Of a stretch of 56,871 nt of DNA, positions 1 through 9,296 are shown one piece after another. Positions within the stretch are counted from its first letter, which is position 1, and every line of letters begins with the position of its first letter. Origin of the DNA: Chryseobacterium antibioticum (GTDB lineage: Bacteria; Bacteroidota; Bacteroidia; Flavobacteriales; Weeksellaceae); the NCBI RefSeq assembly GCF_012927325.1, contig NZ_JABBGI010000031.1, positions 1-56,871 of the forward strand, in the 5' to 3' direction. The notes under the pieces are model-generated. The model had not been told where the DNA came from and did not search any database. It was given only the letters and a program-made list of their open reading frames with translations. The position numbers and the translations under genes were made by a program.

Positions 1-93
1 TGCTAATATACAAAATAAAAAACAGAAAAACAAATTAATTGTTTGATAACCAGCAATATAAGTATGCTTTTCCGTACGCCAAAAAACAAAAAA

Positions 94-116
94 GTCGGAA
101 GAAAAATTCTTCCGAC
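94..116 (-). terminator. Intrinsic terminator of the 167-540 gene
   Basis: A perfect 8-bp stem (94-101 with 109-116) closes a 7-base loop. On the minus strand it is followed by a T-rich run, seen as A-rich 81-93 on the plus strand. It lies about 50 bases downstream of the stop codon of the minus-strand gene fragment, as expected of a Rho-independent terminator. Confidence 0.75.
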
Positions 117-166
117 CATGACTACCGAAATGGTCCTTTTTTGTTGAAGTTATAATTTATAAATAA

Positions 167-540
167 TTAAAGATCTCTGATTACATGTCCGGTTGATGTG
201 AACGTATGATTTCCGCTCGAATCAGTATACGTCCCGTTTACAGTGAAATCAATATACGCTCCTACTGCTCCGAAATTAGTTACCTGAACCACTACATTTC
301 CTGTAGTAGTGGTGAAAAATCCTCCGGAAAACTCAAAAGTATAATCCGTAGTAAAGCTTCCCGGAACTCCAAGCATATTATTTTGAATCATGAAGAAGGA
401 GTATCCCTCAAGTGATGTAGACTTAATTCGTAATTATTAGATCCTGGGTTTCAACCGTTGTCATCAATTTTTAAATAAGTTTCATTTTTACATGAAAATA
501 TTAGCAATAATAACAAAAATAGTGGGTGAAATTTTCTCAT
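167..540 (-). pseudogene. Small lipoprotein gene, apparently frameshifted
   Basis: The minus strand starts at 540 with a clear lipoprotein signal: MRK, a run of leucines, then the lipobox IFSC with Cys at residue 17. That frame stops at 451-453 after 30 codons. A second frame (about 395-466) reads TTVETQDLIITN. A third, open from about 436, reads KSTSLEGYSFFMIQNN and runs to the stop at 167-169 with a beta-rich, Thr/Gly/Val-rich body ending GHVIRDL. The three pieces make one sensible exported protein of about 120 residues only if two single-base shifts are allowed, one near the A-run at 467-471 and one near 435. The alternative is an intact 74-residue protein from ATG 391, but that would have no signal peptide. 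Function unknown. A terminator follows at 94-116. Confidence 0.5.
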
Positions 541-779
541 ATGCTATTAATTTTTAGTTTATACTAAAGTAATCATAAAATAGATAGATCTTCATTTTTA
601 TTAAATTTTCATCATATATTTTTTAAATCCAATCAATTTTCAATCTGCAATGTAACAAAGTTTCATGTTCAATTGTCTAATTATGTAGAAAGTCAAAAGA
701 GGTTGAAATTTTAATTCAAAATTTTAATAACTGAAAATCAGTAAGTTAAATTCATTTTTAAAATATTTTAAGTACTTTG

Positions 780-813
780 TATTGCATGATACTATTTTTA
801 TTACATATCTTTG
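780..813 (+). promoter_or_regulatory. Bacteroidota-type promoter for the 866 gene
   Basis: TATCTTTG at 806-813 matches the -7 consensus TAnnTTTG. A TTG at 782-784 lies 21 bases upstream in the -33 position. Transcription would start near 820, giving a leader of about 45 bases. The rest of the 541-865 gap is very AT-rich and shows no gene or strong hairpin. Confidence 0.6.
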
Positions 814-865
814 CAATGTTAAATAATCATCCATACAAGCTATTAACAACTAAAAAATAATCATC

Positions 866-3097
866 ATGAAAACTCAGATTCTAATTGCCGCCCTATTTTT
901 CAGCGGACTTACAGCTGCCCAGCAGACAAAAGATTCTCTGAAAATAAAAAATATTGAAGCAATCAATATCAAGAAGCAGGTTTTCAAAAAACAAAGTGAC
1001 CGTTTCATCTATGACGTAGCTTCTTCCCCTATTGCTAAGGGAACGAATACGTTCAATCTTTTGAAACAGACCCCGATGATTTCCAGTATAGACGGAAAAT
1101 CTCTGAAGATCATGGGAAAATCTGATGTGGTGATCTACATCAACAATAAAAAAACGAATATGGATGCTGAAGCATTGATCGAAATGCTAAAGGGAACTCC
1201 ATCTGAAGATATCCAGAAAATTGAAGTGATCACAACACCAGGAAGTGAATTCCAGGTAGAATCTAATGAAGGGGTCATCAATATTGTGATGAAAAAGAAG
1301 AAAAATGACGGCTACAACGGAACGCTTAAAATGAATAATGAGCAGGCTTACTATAATAACCCTTCGGCCGGAGCTTCCTTTAATTTCAGAAAAAACAAAT
1401 GGTCCGTTAACTCCAATTTCAATACAGGAAGCTGGACAGACCGAGAAAGATATACTTTGTCAAACGGTGATTCAACTTTCAGAAATGAATCTTTCGGATA
1501 TAATTCTGACCCAAATAAAAATGTAGGAGGAAGCGTTAATATTGATTATGAGCTTAATAAGAATCACAGTTTAGGGTTTACTTACAACATGAGATATAAC
1601 AAAAGTTTCAACTCAATTCTTGATGTAACAAACTGGGAAAACGGGGCGCTTACCAACAGGACTGTAAACAATGAGAACGCACAGACCAGAAATCATTCTT
1701 TCAATTTAAATTATGAAATAAAAACGGATTCTATCGGAAGTAAACTAACATCTAACGTTTCTTATTTATGGTTCAACAGAAACAAAATGAGTACCAATGA
1801 AAGTTTTCCTTTAAATACTGATCCTGACAATAAGTACAGCGCATTGCAGCAGTCGGTTCCTCAGATCATTAATAATTATGCCGCGAATATCGACTATTTG
1901 AAGAAGACTGCTAAAGGTAATACATGGCTCATGGGAGTAAGCTACAACCATACGAATACGGATAATGATACCCGACAGGATAAAATTGAAAACGGGGCGA
2001 TCATCAATGATGCCAATCAGACCAATCACTTCATTTATAAAGAAAGAATCCTGGGTGCGTATATTACGTATGAAAGAAAACTAAGTGAAAAGTTTTCAGG
2101 AAAAGTGGGAACCCGTTATGAGATCACAAGAAGCAGCGGTGAGATTCTTGGAAAGACAAGTTTCGACAGAAACTATAACAACATCCTTCCGTATCTTAAC
2201 TTAAACTATGCCATCAATTCAGATCATAATCTTACCTATAGTTTCTCCAGCAGGATCAGAAGACCAAGGTTCTGGGAGCTGAATCCTTCAAGAACTTATT
2301 TTACGCCGAATAATTATACACAGAACAATCCGTTCGTACTGGCTTCTAAGTTTTATAACCAGGAAATCAGTTATATGTACAAAAATGCATTTTTTGCTAA
2401 TCTGAGCTTCAATTATGTAGAAGATGCTTCCAACCAAATACCTCTTCAGGGAAGTGTGACGGGTCCAAAAAAAGACGCCAACGGAAATATGGTTATCACC
2501 ACCACAAAATTCTTAAGATATATCAGAACTAACTATGGTAACAACAAACAGCTTGGACTGACCTTAGGAATGAACAAATCATGGTTCAAAGAAATCTGGA
2601 CAACGAACTATTCTGTGAATTTAGGATACAATATCTATAGCGGAACGGTATCGGAAGATCCTACATCAGTTCCGGTTCCGGGACAAACTGAAGTTGTTGA
2701 ACCTTATGTAATCAATTTCAAAAACTTTAATGTGTCCGGTAATATCAATAACAACATCCGTCTTTCTTCAAATAAGGACTGGTTCTTAGGAGTCAATTAT
2801 TATTACGGCAGCAAAGTGAAAATTGAAAGCGGAACCCTAGGTGTAAGACAGAGCTTTGATGTCAGCCTAAAGAAAATCATGGGCAACTGGACCTTTGTAG
2901 CAGAAGTGTACGATCTATTCAACCAGAACTACAACAGCATTCAAGGGATACAGCCTAATGGAACTTACAATAATGTTGTCAACTTCGAATATCCAAGAAT
3001 TCTGAACATCGGAGTAACCTATAATTTCGGAAACCAGAAACTTAAAAAAGCCAGAGAAATAAAATCTGCCAACGATGCTATAAAATCAAGAACCTAA
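866..3097 (+). CDS. Outer-membrane beta-barrel protein (TonB-receptor-like), copy 1
   Basis: A 743-residue exported protein. Residues 1-18 are a Sec signal peptide (basic start, hydrophobic core, cleavage near TAA|QQ). Residues about 25-145 form a plug-like domain with the family hallmarks FNLLKQTPM, VVIYINNKKT, IQKIEVITTPGSEF and GVINIVMKKK. The remainder is an aromatic-rich transmembrane barrel of the OMP_b-brl_3 type. No carboxypeptidase-like N-terminal extension is present, unlike the related gene at 13844. Substrate unknown; these proteins sit in the outer membrane and are often regulated receptors. It is followed after 62 bases by a close paralogue with the same C-terminal tail (DAIKSRT), so the pair arose by tandem duplication. 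Start supported by signal peptide and promoter. Confidence 0.85.
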   Translation: MKTQILIAALFFSGLTAAQQTKDSLKIKNIEAINIKKQVFKKQSDRFIYDVASSPIAKGTNTFNLLKQTPMISSIDGKSLKIMGKSDVVIYINNKKTNMDAEALIEMLKGTPSEDIQKIEVITTPGSEFQVESNEGVINIVMKKKKNDGYNGTLKMNNEQAYYNNPSAGASFNFRKNKWSVNSNFNTGSWTDRERYTLSNGDSTFRNESFGYNSDPNKNVGGSVNIDYELNKNHSLGFTYNMRYNKSFNSILDVTNWENGALTNRTVNNENAQTRNHSFNLNYEIKTDSIGSKLTSNVSYLWFNRNKMSTNESFPLNTDPDNKYSALQQSVPQIINNYAANIDYLKKTAKGNTWLMGVSYNHTNTDNDTRQDKIENGAIINDANQTNHFIYKERILGAYITYERKLSEKFSGKVGTRYEITRSSGEILGKTSFDRNYNNILPYLNLNYAINSDHNLTYSFSSRIRRPRFWELNPSRTYFTPNNYTQNNPFVLASKFYNQEISYMYKNAFFANLSFNYVEDASNQIPLQGSVTGPKKDANGNMVITTTKFLRYIRTNYGNNKQLGLTLGMNKSWFKEIWTTNYSVNLGYNIYSGTVSEDPTSVPVPGQTEVVEPYVINFKNFNVSGNINNNIRLSSNKDWFLGVNYYYGSKVKIESGTLGVRQSFDVSLKKIMGNWTFVAEVYDLFNQNYNSIQGIQPNGTYNNVVNFEYPRILNIGVTYNFGNQKLKKAREIKSANDAIKSRT

Positions 3098-3159
3098 GTA
3101 TACCACAAAAAAAACCACAACCACTTCCGTTTTACAACGGCACTTAAATAAGAATAATC

Positions 3160-5415
3160 ATGAAAAAGATAATTATACTGGCAGCAGCTATCTCAGGAAG
3201 CGTAGTTTTTGCCCAGGAAAAAAAATCCGATACGGTAAAAGCAAAGGTTATTGAAGGAATCACGCTGACGAAACAAGTCTTTAAAAAACAAAGCGACCGT
3301 TTTGTCTATGATGTTGCGGCATCTCCCGTAGCGAAAGGAAATACCACTTTTGACCTGTTGAAGCAGACTCCGCTTCTGTCTTCAACGGATGATAAAACAT
3401 TAAAGATCGCCGGAAAAAACAATGCACTGATCTATATCAACGGAAGAAAAACCAATATGGATGCAGAATCTCTGGTACAGCTTTTAAAAAGTACGCCTGC
3501 AGAAAACATCCAGAAAATTGAGGTGATCACCGTTCCGGGTAGTGAATATCAGGTAGAATCTTCAGACGGAATCATCAATATCGTGATGAAGAAAAAGATG
3601 AGTGACGGACTGAACGGAAATATGAGAATGAGTAATATGCAGAACAAGTACAACGGTTCCAGCGCCTCACTTTCTCTGAACTACAGAAAGGATAAACTGG
3701 GGATCAGTGGTAATATTTTTACAGGAGAGAATATCCAAGCTCAGTCTTATGTTTTAAAAAACGGAACAAATCTCATTTCGAATGAATCTATAGGTGACAT
3801 CAATGATCCTAATAAAAATCTTGGAGGCTATTTAAATTTCGATTATCAATTAACGGATAACAGTAATTTAGCACTTACCTGGAATTCATGGTACAATAAA
3901 AGTAATGATTCAACGGTAGACCTGCTGAATACATTGAGAAATTATAATACTGACGGAAGTTTAAAATCGACTGAATACAATAAATCGGAAAACAGGGAAA
4001 ACGCCCATTATTACAACAACTCAGTGAACCTGAATTATGAATTAAAAACAGATTCGCTTGGAAGTAAATTAAATGTAAATGCAGCCTATCTGAACTACAG
4101 AAGATTTCAGTATTCTGATAACAGAACTTTGCTTCCGGGAACGTCAAATGATTTTTCACAATTACGACAAAAAATCATTCAGGACATTCCGCAGGTGATC
4201 AATAACTTCTCTGGAACTGTAGATTATATTCAGAAGTTTAAAAATGATTTTACCGTTTCTGTTGGAGGTAATTTCAATAAGACTAAAACAGACAATGACA
4301 CAAAGAATTACAGTTATTTATATAATAAAAACGGAGATCTTGAAGGCGTAAAACCCGACTTTAATCACTTTATTTATGATGAAAGTATTTATGGGGTTTA
4401 TTTAACTTTTGAAAAGAAATTTTCTGATAAACTTTCAGGAAAAGTAGGAGCAAGATATGAAATCACCAAGAGTTTGGGAACCTCTGACAATCCTCAAAAT
4501 ACGGAAGCTCCTTACCAGGAAATAGAAAGGAATTACAATAACTTTTTGCCTTATTTGAGCTTCAATTATGCGATTAATGACAAGAATAACATTTCATATG
4601 CTTTTTCAAGCAGAATGAGAAGACCAAGCTTCTGGGAATTAAATCCTGTAAAAAACATCCTTACCCAAGATAACTATACTCAGAACAATCCATTTGTCAA
4701 GTCATCTTCTACGTACAATCAGGAATTGACTTATATGCTTAAAAGCTCATACTTTTTAATTTTAAATCACTCTTATTTTAAAGATATCATTACTCAGGTT
4801 CCTTTACAGAGAGAAATTATAAGAGACGGGGTAGCTTACAGACAGTTAGCCTATATCAGAACCAATTTTGGTGACAAACAGGAAATGTCTGCCATGCTTG
4901 GGATGCAAAAAACATTTTTCAAGCAGTATCTGACGATGAACTTCAACATTGGAGTTCAACACAATATCAACAACGGAACATTGAATACAGATCCAACGAC
5001 GGGACAGGTTTTTGACACGTATATCAATAAGACCAAATCGACAAGTATGGTGATTCAAACGAATAACACCATCCGTTTAGACAAAAAGAAAACATGGTTC
5101 CTGGGCGTTAATTATTTCTATGTGGACAAACAGCAGATCGAGCTGGGAATGCTTAAAAATTTAATGAGTCTGGATCTGAGCATCAAAAAAAACTGGAACG
5201 ACTGGACTTTTGCGCTTAACGTAAATGATGTATTGAAAACAAATATTGTAGAGATCGAAGATTATCAGTCATCAGGAAATTACAACTATGTTAGAAACGA
5301 TCAGTACAGAAGAGGCATGACGTTCAGTATAACGTATAACTTCGGAAATCAGAAAGTGAAAAAAGTAAGAGATATCGAAGGGGCATCAGATGCCATCAAG
5401 AGCAGAACAAGATAA
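3160..5415 (+). CDS. Outer-membrane beta-barrel protein (TonB-receptor-like), copy 2
   Basis: A 751-residue paralogue of the preceding gene. It has a signal peptide (MKKIIILAAAISGSVVFAQ) and the same plug motifs: FDLLKQTPL, ALIYINGRKT, IQKIEVITVPGSEY and GIINIVMKKK. The barrel matches copy 1 in stretches such as RRPSFWELNP and DNYTQNNPF. Near-identical blocks alternate with divergent surface-loop stretches, as expected if the loops were selected for different ligands or phage evasion. The 62-base spacer contains a small hairpin (CCGTT at 3127-3131 with AACGG at 3136-3140) but no clear promoter, so the pair is probably one transcript, ending at the hairpin at 5456. Ligand unknown. Confidence 0.85.
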   Translation: MKKIIILAAAISGSVVFAQEKKSDTVKAKVIEGITLTKQVFKKQSDRFVYDVAASPVAKGNTTFDLLKQTPLLSSTDDKTLKIAGKNNALIYINGRKTNMDAESLVQLLKSTPAENIQKIEVITVPGSEYQVESSDGIINIVMKKKMSDGLNGNMRMSNMQNKYNGSSASLSLNYRKDKLGISGNIFTGENIQAQSYVLKNGTNLISNESIGDINDPNKNLGGYLNFDYQLTDNSNLALTWNSWYNKSNDSTVDLLNTLRNYNTDGSLKSTEYNKSENRENAHYYNNSVNLNYELKTDSLGSKLNVNAAYLNYRRFQYSDNRTLLPGTSNDFSQLRQKIIQDIPQVINNFSGTVDYIQKFKNDFTVSVGGNFNKTKTDNDTKNYSYLYNKNGDLEGVKPDFNHFIYDESIYGVYLTFEKKFSDKLSGKVGARYEITKSLGTSDNPQNTEAPYQEIERNYNNFLPYLSFNYAINDKNNISYAFSSRMRRPSFWELNPVKNILTQDNYTQNNPFVKSSSTYNQELTYMLKSSYFLILNHSYFKDIITQVPLQREIIRDGVAYRQLAYIRTNFGDKQEMSAMLGMQKTFFKQYLTMNFNIGVQHNINNGTLNTDPTTGQVFDTYINKTKSTSMVIQTNNTIRLDKKKTWFLGVNYFYVDKQQIELGMLKNLMSLDLSIKKNWNDWTFALNVNDVLKTNIVEIEDYQSSGNYNYVRNDQYRRGMTFSITYNFGNQKVKKVRDIEGASDAIKSRTR

Positions 5416-5455
5416 AAGAGACTATCTTTCTTCATATTCAACTATTTTTGTGGTG

Positions 5456-5484
5456 AACCCATCGGTATTTCCGGTGGGTTTTTC
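5456..5484 (+). terminator. Intrinsic terminator after the tandem barrel genes
   Basis: A 10-bp stem (5456-5465 with 5471-5480, one G-U pair) closes a 5-base loop and ends in a T-run. It lies 40 bases after the stop of the second barrel gene and only 14 bases before the next start. A TATTTTTG (-7-like) at 5443-5450 would start transcripts inside this hairpin, so how the next gene is transcribed is not obvious. Confidence 0.8.
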
Positions 5485-5497
5485 TATCTTTAGAATC

Positions 5498-6370
5498 ATG
5501 AATAAAAGTCTTCCGATCATCATCTTCTGTCTTTCTTTATGCTTTCTTTGGACAGGGTGCAAAGAAAAGAAAGTGACGTTGGGTAAAGACATCAGTTTTG
5601 AAAAAGAAGAAAACATCCGATACGGAAATGATTCCGAGCAGATACTGGATCTTTACCTACCTCATCAGGAACCTTCAAAAAAGAAAGACGCTTTCATCAT
5701 CATTCATGGTGGAGGCTGGCGCGGTGGAGATAAATCCCAGCTTACCTTCTTTACACTTTCGATGATGCAGAAGTTTCCGGATCATATTTTTGTGAATATC
5801 AATTACAGGCTGGCTACAGCAACAAGTCCCGGTATTCCCAACCAAACAGATGACATCCAAAAAGTCATTCAGTATTTAGATAAAAAATTGAAATACAAAC
5901 CCAGACTTATCCTTCTCGGCAACAGTGCCGGCGCTCATTTATCGATGTTGTATGCTTATCATTTTGATGTTGAAAAAAAGGTAAAAGCCGTTGTGAATAT
6001 GGTAGGGCCTTCCGATCTGTCTGATCCCGGCTTTGAAAAGTATGCAGATTATTCATTTGTCAAAAACTATCTGGTGAATCCTAAGGTTGTGGTTTCCGGT
6101 AGGTCTAAAACCTCATTTGCAAGTCCCATCAGTTGGGTAGATTCCTCTTCCGCTCCTACTCTTTCCTACTATGGAAACAGAGACCAGGTCATTCCTTTAT
6201 CACAAAAGAGAAGACTGGATTCCGTTTTCGCCCAAAATAAAGTAAGCTATGAAAGTTATGAATTCAACGGCGGGCATCTGGATTGGGATAAAGCTCCGAA
6301 TGATGAGTTCCTGATTGATAAAATTGCGACTTTCCTGAAACAGCTGGATGAAAAAATAACCCATCGGTAA
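5498..6370 (+). CDS. Lipoprotein alpha/beta hydrolase (esterase-like)
   Basis: A 290-residue protein counted from ATG 5498. This start gives a lipoprotein signal (residues 1-20, lipobox WTGC, Cys21); an in-frame start further upstream would bury it. HGGGW at 70-74 is the oxyanion-hole motif of the HSL/BD-FAE-like esterases. GNSAG with Ser143 is the nucleophile elbow. The Asp in GNRDQVIP and the His in NGGHLDW complete the triad. It is expected to hydrolyse ester bonds, possibly acylated sugars or peptides, while anchored in the cell envelope. It follows the barrel genes on the same strand but after a terminator. The substrate cannot be read from the sequence. Confidence 0.8.
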   Translation: MNKSLPIIIFCLSLCFLWTGCKEKKVTLGKDISFEKEENIRYGNDSEQILDLYLPHQEPSKKKDAFIIIHGGGWRGGDKSQLTFFTLSMMQKFPDHIFVNINYRLATATSPGIPNQTDDIQKVIQYLDKKLKYKPRLILLGNSAGAHLSMLYAYHFDVEKKVKAVVNMVGPSDLSDPGFEKYADYSFVKNYLVNPKVVVSGRSKTSFASPISWVDSSSAPTLSYYGNRDQVIPLSQKRRLDSVFAQNKVSYESYEFNGGHLDWDKAPNDEFLIDKIATFLKQLDEKITHR

Positions 6371-6414
6371 GAACTGTAACTATTTATAGATGAATGAAAT
6401 ATAAAAAAATTAAC

Positions 6415-6434
6415 CTTGACCGTGTTGTGTCAAG
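6415..6434 (-). terminator. Weak terminator-like hairpin
   Basis: CTTGAC (6415-6420) pairs with GTCAAG (6429-6434). On the minus strand the stem is followed by a T-rich stretch (A-run 6402-6409 on the plus strand). It lies just past the minus-strand stop at 6458, between convergent genes. The stem is only 6 bp with an 8-base loop, so the call is tentative. Confidence 0.4.
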
Positions 6435-6457
6435 TTTACTCTATTATTTTAAGTTAT

Positions 6458-6745
6458 CTATAGCGCTTGCATCACTAACAATTCAGACAAATCAGGATGC
6501 TGGATATTAATTTTACCTTTTCCATCAGAAAACTTAAATTCTATTTGTGATACTTTTTTTTCATACGAATCTGTTTCTTCATTATAAGTCAAAACTTTAT
6601 ATTTGAGATTACAATTACTAATGTCTTTAAAATCACATAGTAAGGTTTCAACTATCTTAAAACGAATAAATAACTCATCTTTTTCTTTCTGTATAATTTT
6701 TAAATCAATTAAATCAGCTTGGATGTTATATCTTAATGGGGACAT
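6458..6745 (-). CDS. Small hypothetical protein (possible accessory or immunity protein)
   Basis: A 95-residue soluble protein from ATG 6745. A GGAG sits nine bases upstream, making this start better than an in-frame TTG at 6781. It has no signal peptide or membrane segment; the residues alternate in a beta-rich pattern (LFIRFKIVETLLCDF, IEFKFSDGKGKI). I recognise no family. It is the last gene of a minus-strand series behind a large lipoprotein and a small membrane protein, separated from the latter by about 135 bases. In such a layout small proteins are often cognate partners of the large exported protein, but that is inference only. Confidence 0.6.
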   Translation of the reverse strand: MSPLRYNIQADLIDLKIIQKEKDELFIRFKIVETLLCDFKDISNCNLKYKVLTYNEETDSYEKKVSQIEFKFSDGKGKINIQHPDLSELLVMQAL

Positions 6746-6882
6746 ACCATTTATCTCCGTTAATAGGAAGTGTCTGTGCAAAATAAGTTAAATTAATAGG
6801 ACAATGGTCTTTTAAGGTTTGGCAAAATAATGATTGCCAAACTTATAAAACTATAATGAGGAATATTTTTTTGCACATAAAT

Positions 6883-7305
6883 TTAAGTTATTTTAATCCA
6901 TTTTCTAAACATGTACCAATTCAGTATCCCTGTTAAAATTGTTATAAAAACAAATAGGTTATTGAGATTGTTTTTATCAAAAAAATAAACTATTACCAAA
7001 TATACACCTAAAGTATAAAATATTTGAATCCAGATTTTATTACCAAATTTTACAACAATTAAATATAATATCAAATATAAGGGCAAATAAAATGTAATTG
7101 CTAAAAACAAAAAATCATAAATTAAAATTAATTGAAGTAAGAAACCATAAGAATAACTACTTTCTTGTAAGTTATACAGCTTATATAATTTAATATCACT
7201 CTCAGAATTAGATAAATACCCTAGAATTAATTGTAATATATTTTTAGCTGTAATACCAAAATACATAGTAGCTATAAGATTAGGTACATTATTCAATAAC
7301 TTCAT
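6883..7305 (-). CDS. Small integral membrane protein, unknown
   Basis: About 140 residues from ATG 7305. An in-frame TTG at 7326 would overlap the upstream gene and is less likely. There are about four strongly hydrophobic segments, in the regions FLLQLILIYDFLFLAITF, YLPLYLILYLIVV, WIQIFYTLGVYLVIVYFF and NLFVFITILTGILNW. The start lies 11 bases after the stop of the large lipoprotein gene, so the two are almost certainly co-transcribed. Base composition is more AT-rich than most neighbours, a mild sign of transferred or fast-evolving DNA. No family recognised; it could be an immunity or export partner of the lipoprotein. Confidence 0.7.
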   Translation of the reverse strand: MKLLNNVPNLIATMYFGITAKNILQLILGYLSNSESDIKLYKLYNLQESSYSYGFLLQLILIYDFLFLAITFYLPLYLILYLIVVKFGNKIWIQIFYTLGVYLVIVYFFDKNNLNNLFVFITILTGILNWYMFRKWIKIT

Positions 7306-7316
7306 AATATTTAGTA

Positions 7317-9296
7317 TTAATTGCAACCTAATGAACTTAAAGGAGCTGTACCTTTTAAAAAGTTTCTAATTTTTGTATAATTAGGTCTATAAGTTTTTTC
7401 TGGAAGTTTATTAGCATTTCCTCCTCTATCATTTATATACTTTGATAATTTATCTTGCATACCTTTCCACAATTGGTCAGCACCCAAGAATGCTGAAGCC
7501 GAAATTAAATAGTTAGCAAGATTAGGACTACTTGTTGCCACTTGAGATACTCTGTCAACACCTCTAGTAAATATGTACATTGTATTATTGCTTGGATCTA
7601 CATAATAGCCAAACAATCTATTTCCAGCAACAGGGTGTACACCATCATAACCCATACTCATTGGAGCTTTTATTGTTGAAAACACCCATGCTTTAGGTCC
7701 AAAACCACTGCAAATTACTGTTCCATTATCAATTGGAATTTCGATATGAATTAGCGCACCTAGAGGATTTGATGAATTCCATAAAGCGGTATCATTAATT
7801 CCGTAATAACTGTCAACAATTGGTGTAAACTTCTCTGCAAACACATTTAAATTAAGTCTAAAAAAATTAAAAAACTCTTCAGGGGAATATTTTTGATTAC
7901 TATTTGGTTTATTAGGTAAAGAATTAATTTGTACTGGAAATACATCCATATTTATTCTAGCACTTGCACCATCATCTAAATTTGTAATTTGCCAGTTACT
8001 CCACCAGCTTGTTTGGTTCTTAATATTTTGTAATTTTTCTTTTACTGATTGTGGAACATTATGTTGCGCTACTGTTTGCCAATCGTCCAATTCACTACAA
8101 GGAATATCTAGTAATCGGTTAGGATTTTGAGCAACTGCATCATTTAACGCATTAAGTCTGTTGAAGAAGTTTTGAAAGTCTTGTGTGTCACTTTCTAGCA
8201 AAGCAATTAGAGCCCAATGCGCAAATTTGAAATTACTTAATGTTAAATCTGGATTCGTATTATTTTGAGCGTTAAACCAATTTGCGGTTAAGGCCAACCT
8301 ATCCGTCAGAGTATCATCAGCAGAGCCATGTGTTTTAAAATAACCCTTAATTGTTTGTAAAATAGGACTGTATGAGGCTAACATACTTTTTGTTGGAGAT
8401 AAACTAAGCAGGTATGCCTGAACCTGAAGATTAAGTTGCCGTTCAGCCTCGCATGCAGCATCACCGCTAGCACAGGTATTATACATATCATCAAATGAAT
8501 CAAATATAAAAGTATTATAAGGATTGGCAGGAGGATTATTTGTACTACTGCCAGAACCTCCCTGATTGCCCCCTGAAACAGTTCCTGAACCTGAACTTGA
8601 CCCTCCTTGATTTCCTGATGGGTTACAATGAGTGTCATCCACAGACATCAATATAATCTGAGGAGAATCAACCCCTGTCAGAGCACATTGATTTGGATTC
8701 GTATGCTGATCAGAACTTGTACAAGGGATGACTTCATAATTTATTACTAAACATCCTATCTGCTCAGAGTAGGTATAGCCACCAGATGAATCTTTAGAAT
8801 TCAAATTACTATCATTAATTTTATAGACACTTATTTTTCCTTTGATATCTTCAGGTTTCCCAGCATTTTGAAAAGCTTGTAATTCCTGTTTTGAAAGGTG
8901 ATACTGCATAAGAAGTCCAGAATAACTGCCATCTATATTTTTTCTCACAACAAGATTTTCAATATCCTTGGATGGATATATTCTTTTTATTGCGAATGTA
9001 TAAGTTGTAACACCGTTTTTTTCCATAACTCCAGCATAGTCCGTCATAATAACGGCTCCGTCCAAAAGCGGGTCATTTTTTTTATTTTTTAGGTCTGTAG
9101 AAAAAAGACGTGTTTGTATTCCTGATAGTTTTGACCACAGGTTTACATCTTTTTTTATTTCATTACCATTTATAACATAATTTTTTAAAGTGGAATTGTT
9201 TTGAGACTCTTGGTCAACATACAGACTTTCTTGTCTGCATCCAAAAAATAAGAATACTGATAGTATCAGTAAAAGATAATTGTTTTTTTTCATCAT
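7317..9296 (-). CDS. Large surface lipoprotein, unknown (toxin-like layout)
   Basis: A 659-residue protein with a lipoprotein signal peptide (MMKKNNYLLLILSVFLFFGC, lipid on Cys20; the second Met is an equally good start). The N-terminal third is beta-rich with a conserved-looking GCLVINYEVIPC segment. A Gly/Ser-rich linker near residues 225-255 separates it from an alpha-helical middle (DAACEAERQLNLQVQAYLLSL). The C-terminal part contains VICSGFGPKAWVFSTI, GYDGVHPVAGNRLFGYY and YIFTRGVDRVS and ends LSSLGCN. I do not recognise a named domain. A modular lipoprotein with a flexible linker, followed at once by a small membrane protein and a small soluble protein, resembles contact-dependent effector and immunity loci. 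No catalytic site can be assigned, so the role stays open. Confidence 0.7.
   Translation of the reverse strand: MMKKNNYLLLILSVFLFFGCRQESLYVDQESQNNSTLKNYVINGNEIKKDVNLWSKLSGIQTRLFSTDLKNKKNDPLLDGAVIMTDYAGVMEKNGVTTYTFAIKRIYPSKDIENLVVRKNIDGSYSGLLMQYHLSKQELQAFQNAGKPEDIKGKISVYKINDSNLNSKDSSGGYTYSEQIGCLVINYEVIPCTSSDQHTNPNQCALTGVDSPQIILMSVDDTHCNPSGNQGGSSSGSGTVSGGNQGGSGSSTNNPPANPYNTFIFDSFDDMYNTCASGDAACEAERQLNLQVQAYLLSLSPTKSMLASYSPILQTIKGYFKTHGSADDTLTDRLALTANWFNAQNNTNPDLTLSNFKFAHWALIALLESDTQDFQNFFNRLNALNDAVAQNPNRLLDIPCSELDDWQTVAQHNVPQSVKEKLQNIKNQTSWWSNWQITNLDDGASARINMDVFPVQINSLPNKPNSNQKYSPEEFFNFFRLNLNVFAEKFTPIVDSYYGINDTALWNSSNPLGALIHIEIPIDNGTVICSGFGPKAWVFSTIKAPMSMGYDGVHPVAGNRLFGYYVDPSNNTMYIFTRGVDRVSQVATSSPNLANYLISASAFLGADQLWKGMQDKLSKYINDRGGNANKLPEKTYRPNYTKIRNFLKGTAPLSSLGCN

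Noticed and set aside
206..415. 69-codon plus-strand frame opposite the broken lipoprotein
   Set aside because: It lies antisense to a clear lipoprotein reading and has no signal, motif or promoter of its own.
5443..5450. TATTTTTG as the promoter of the hydrolase gene
   Set aside because: Its transcription start would fall within the terminator hairpin at 5456-5484, so it was not called as a promoter.
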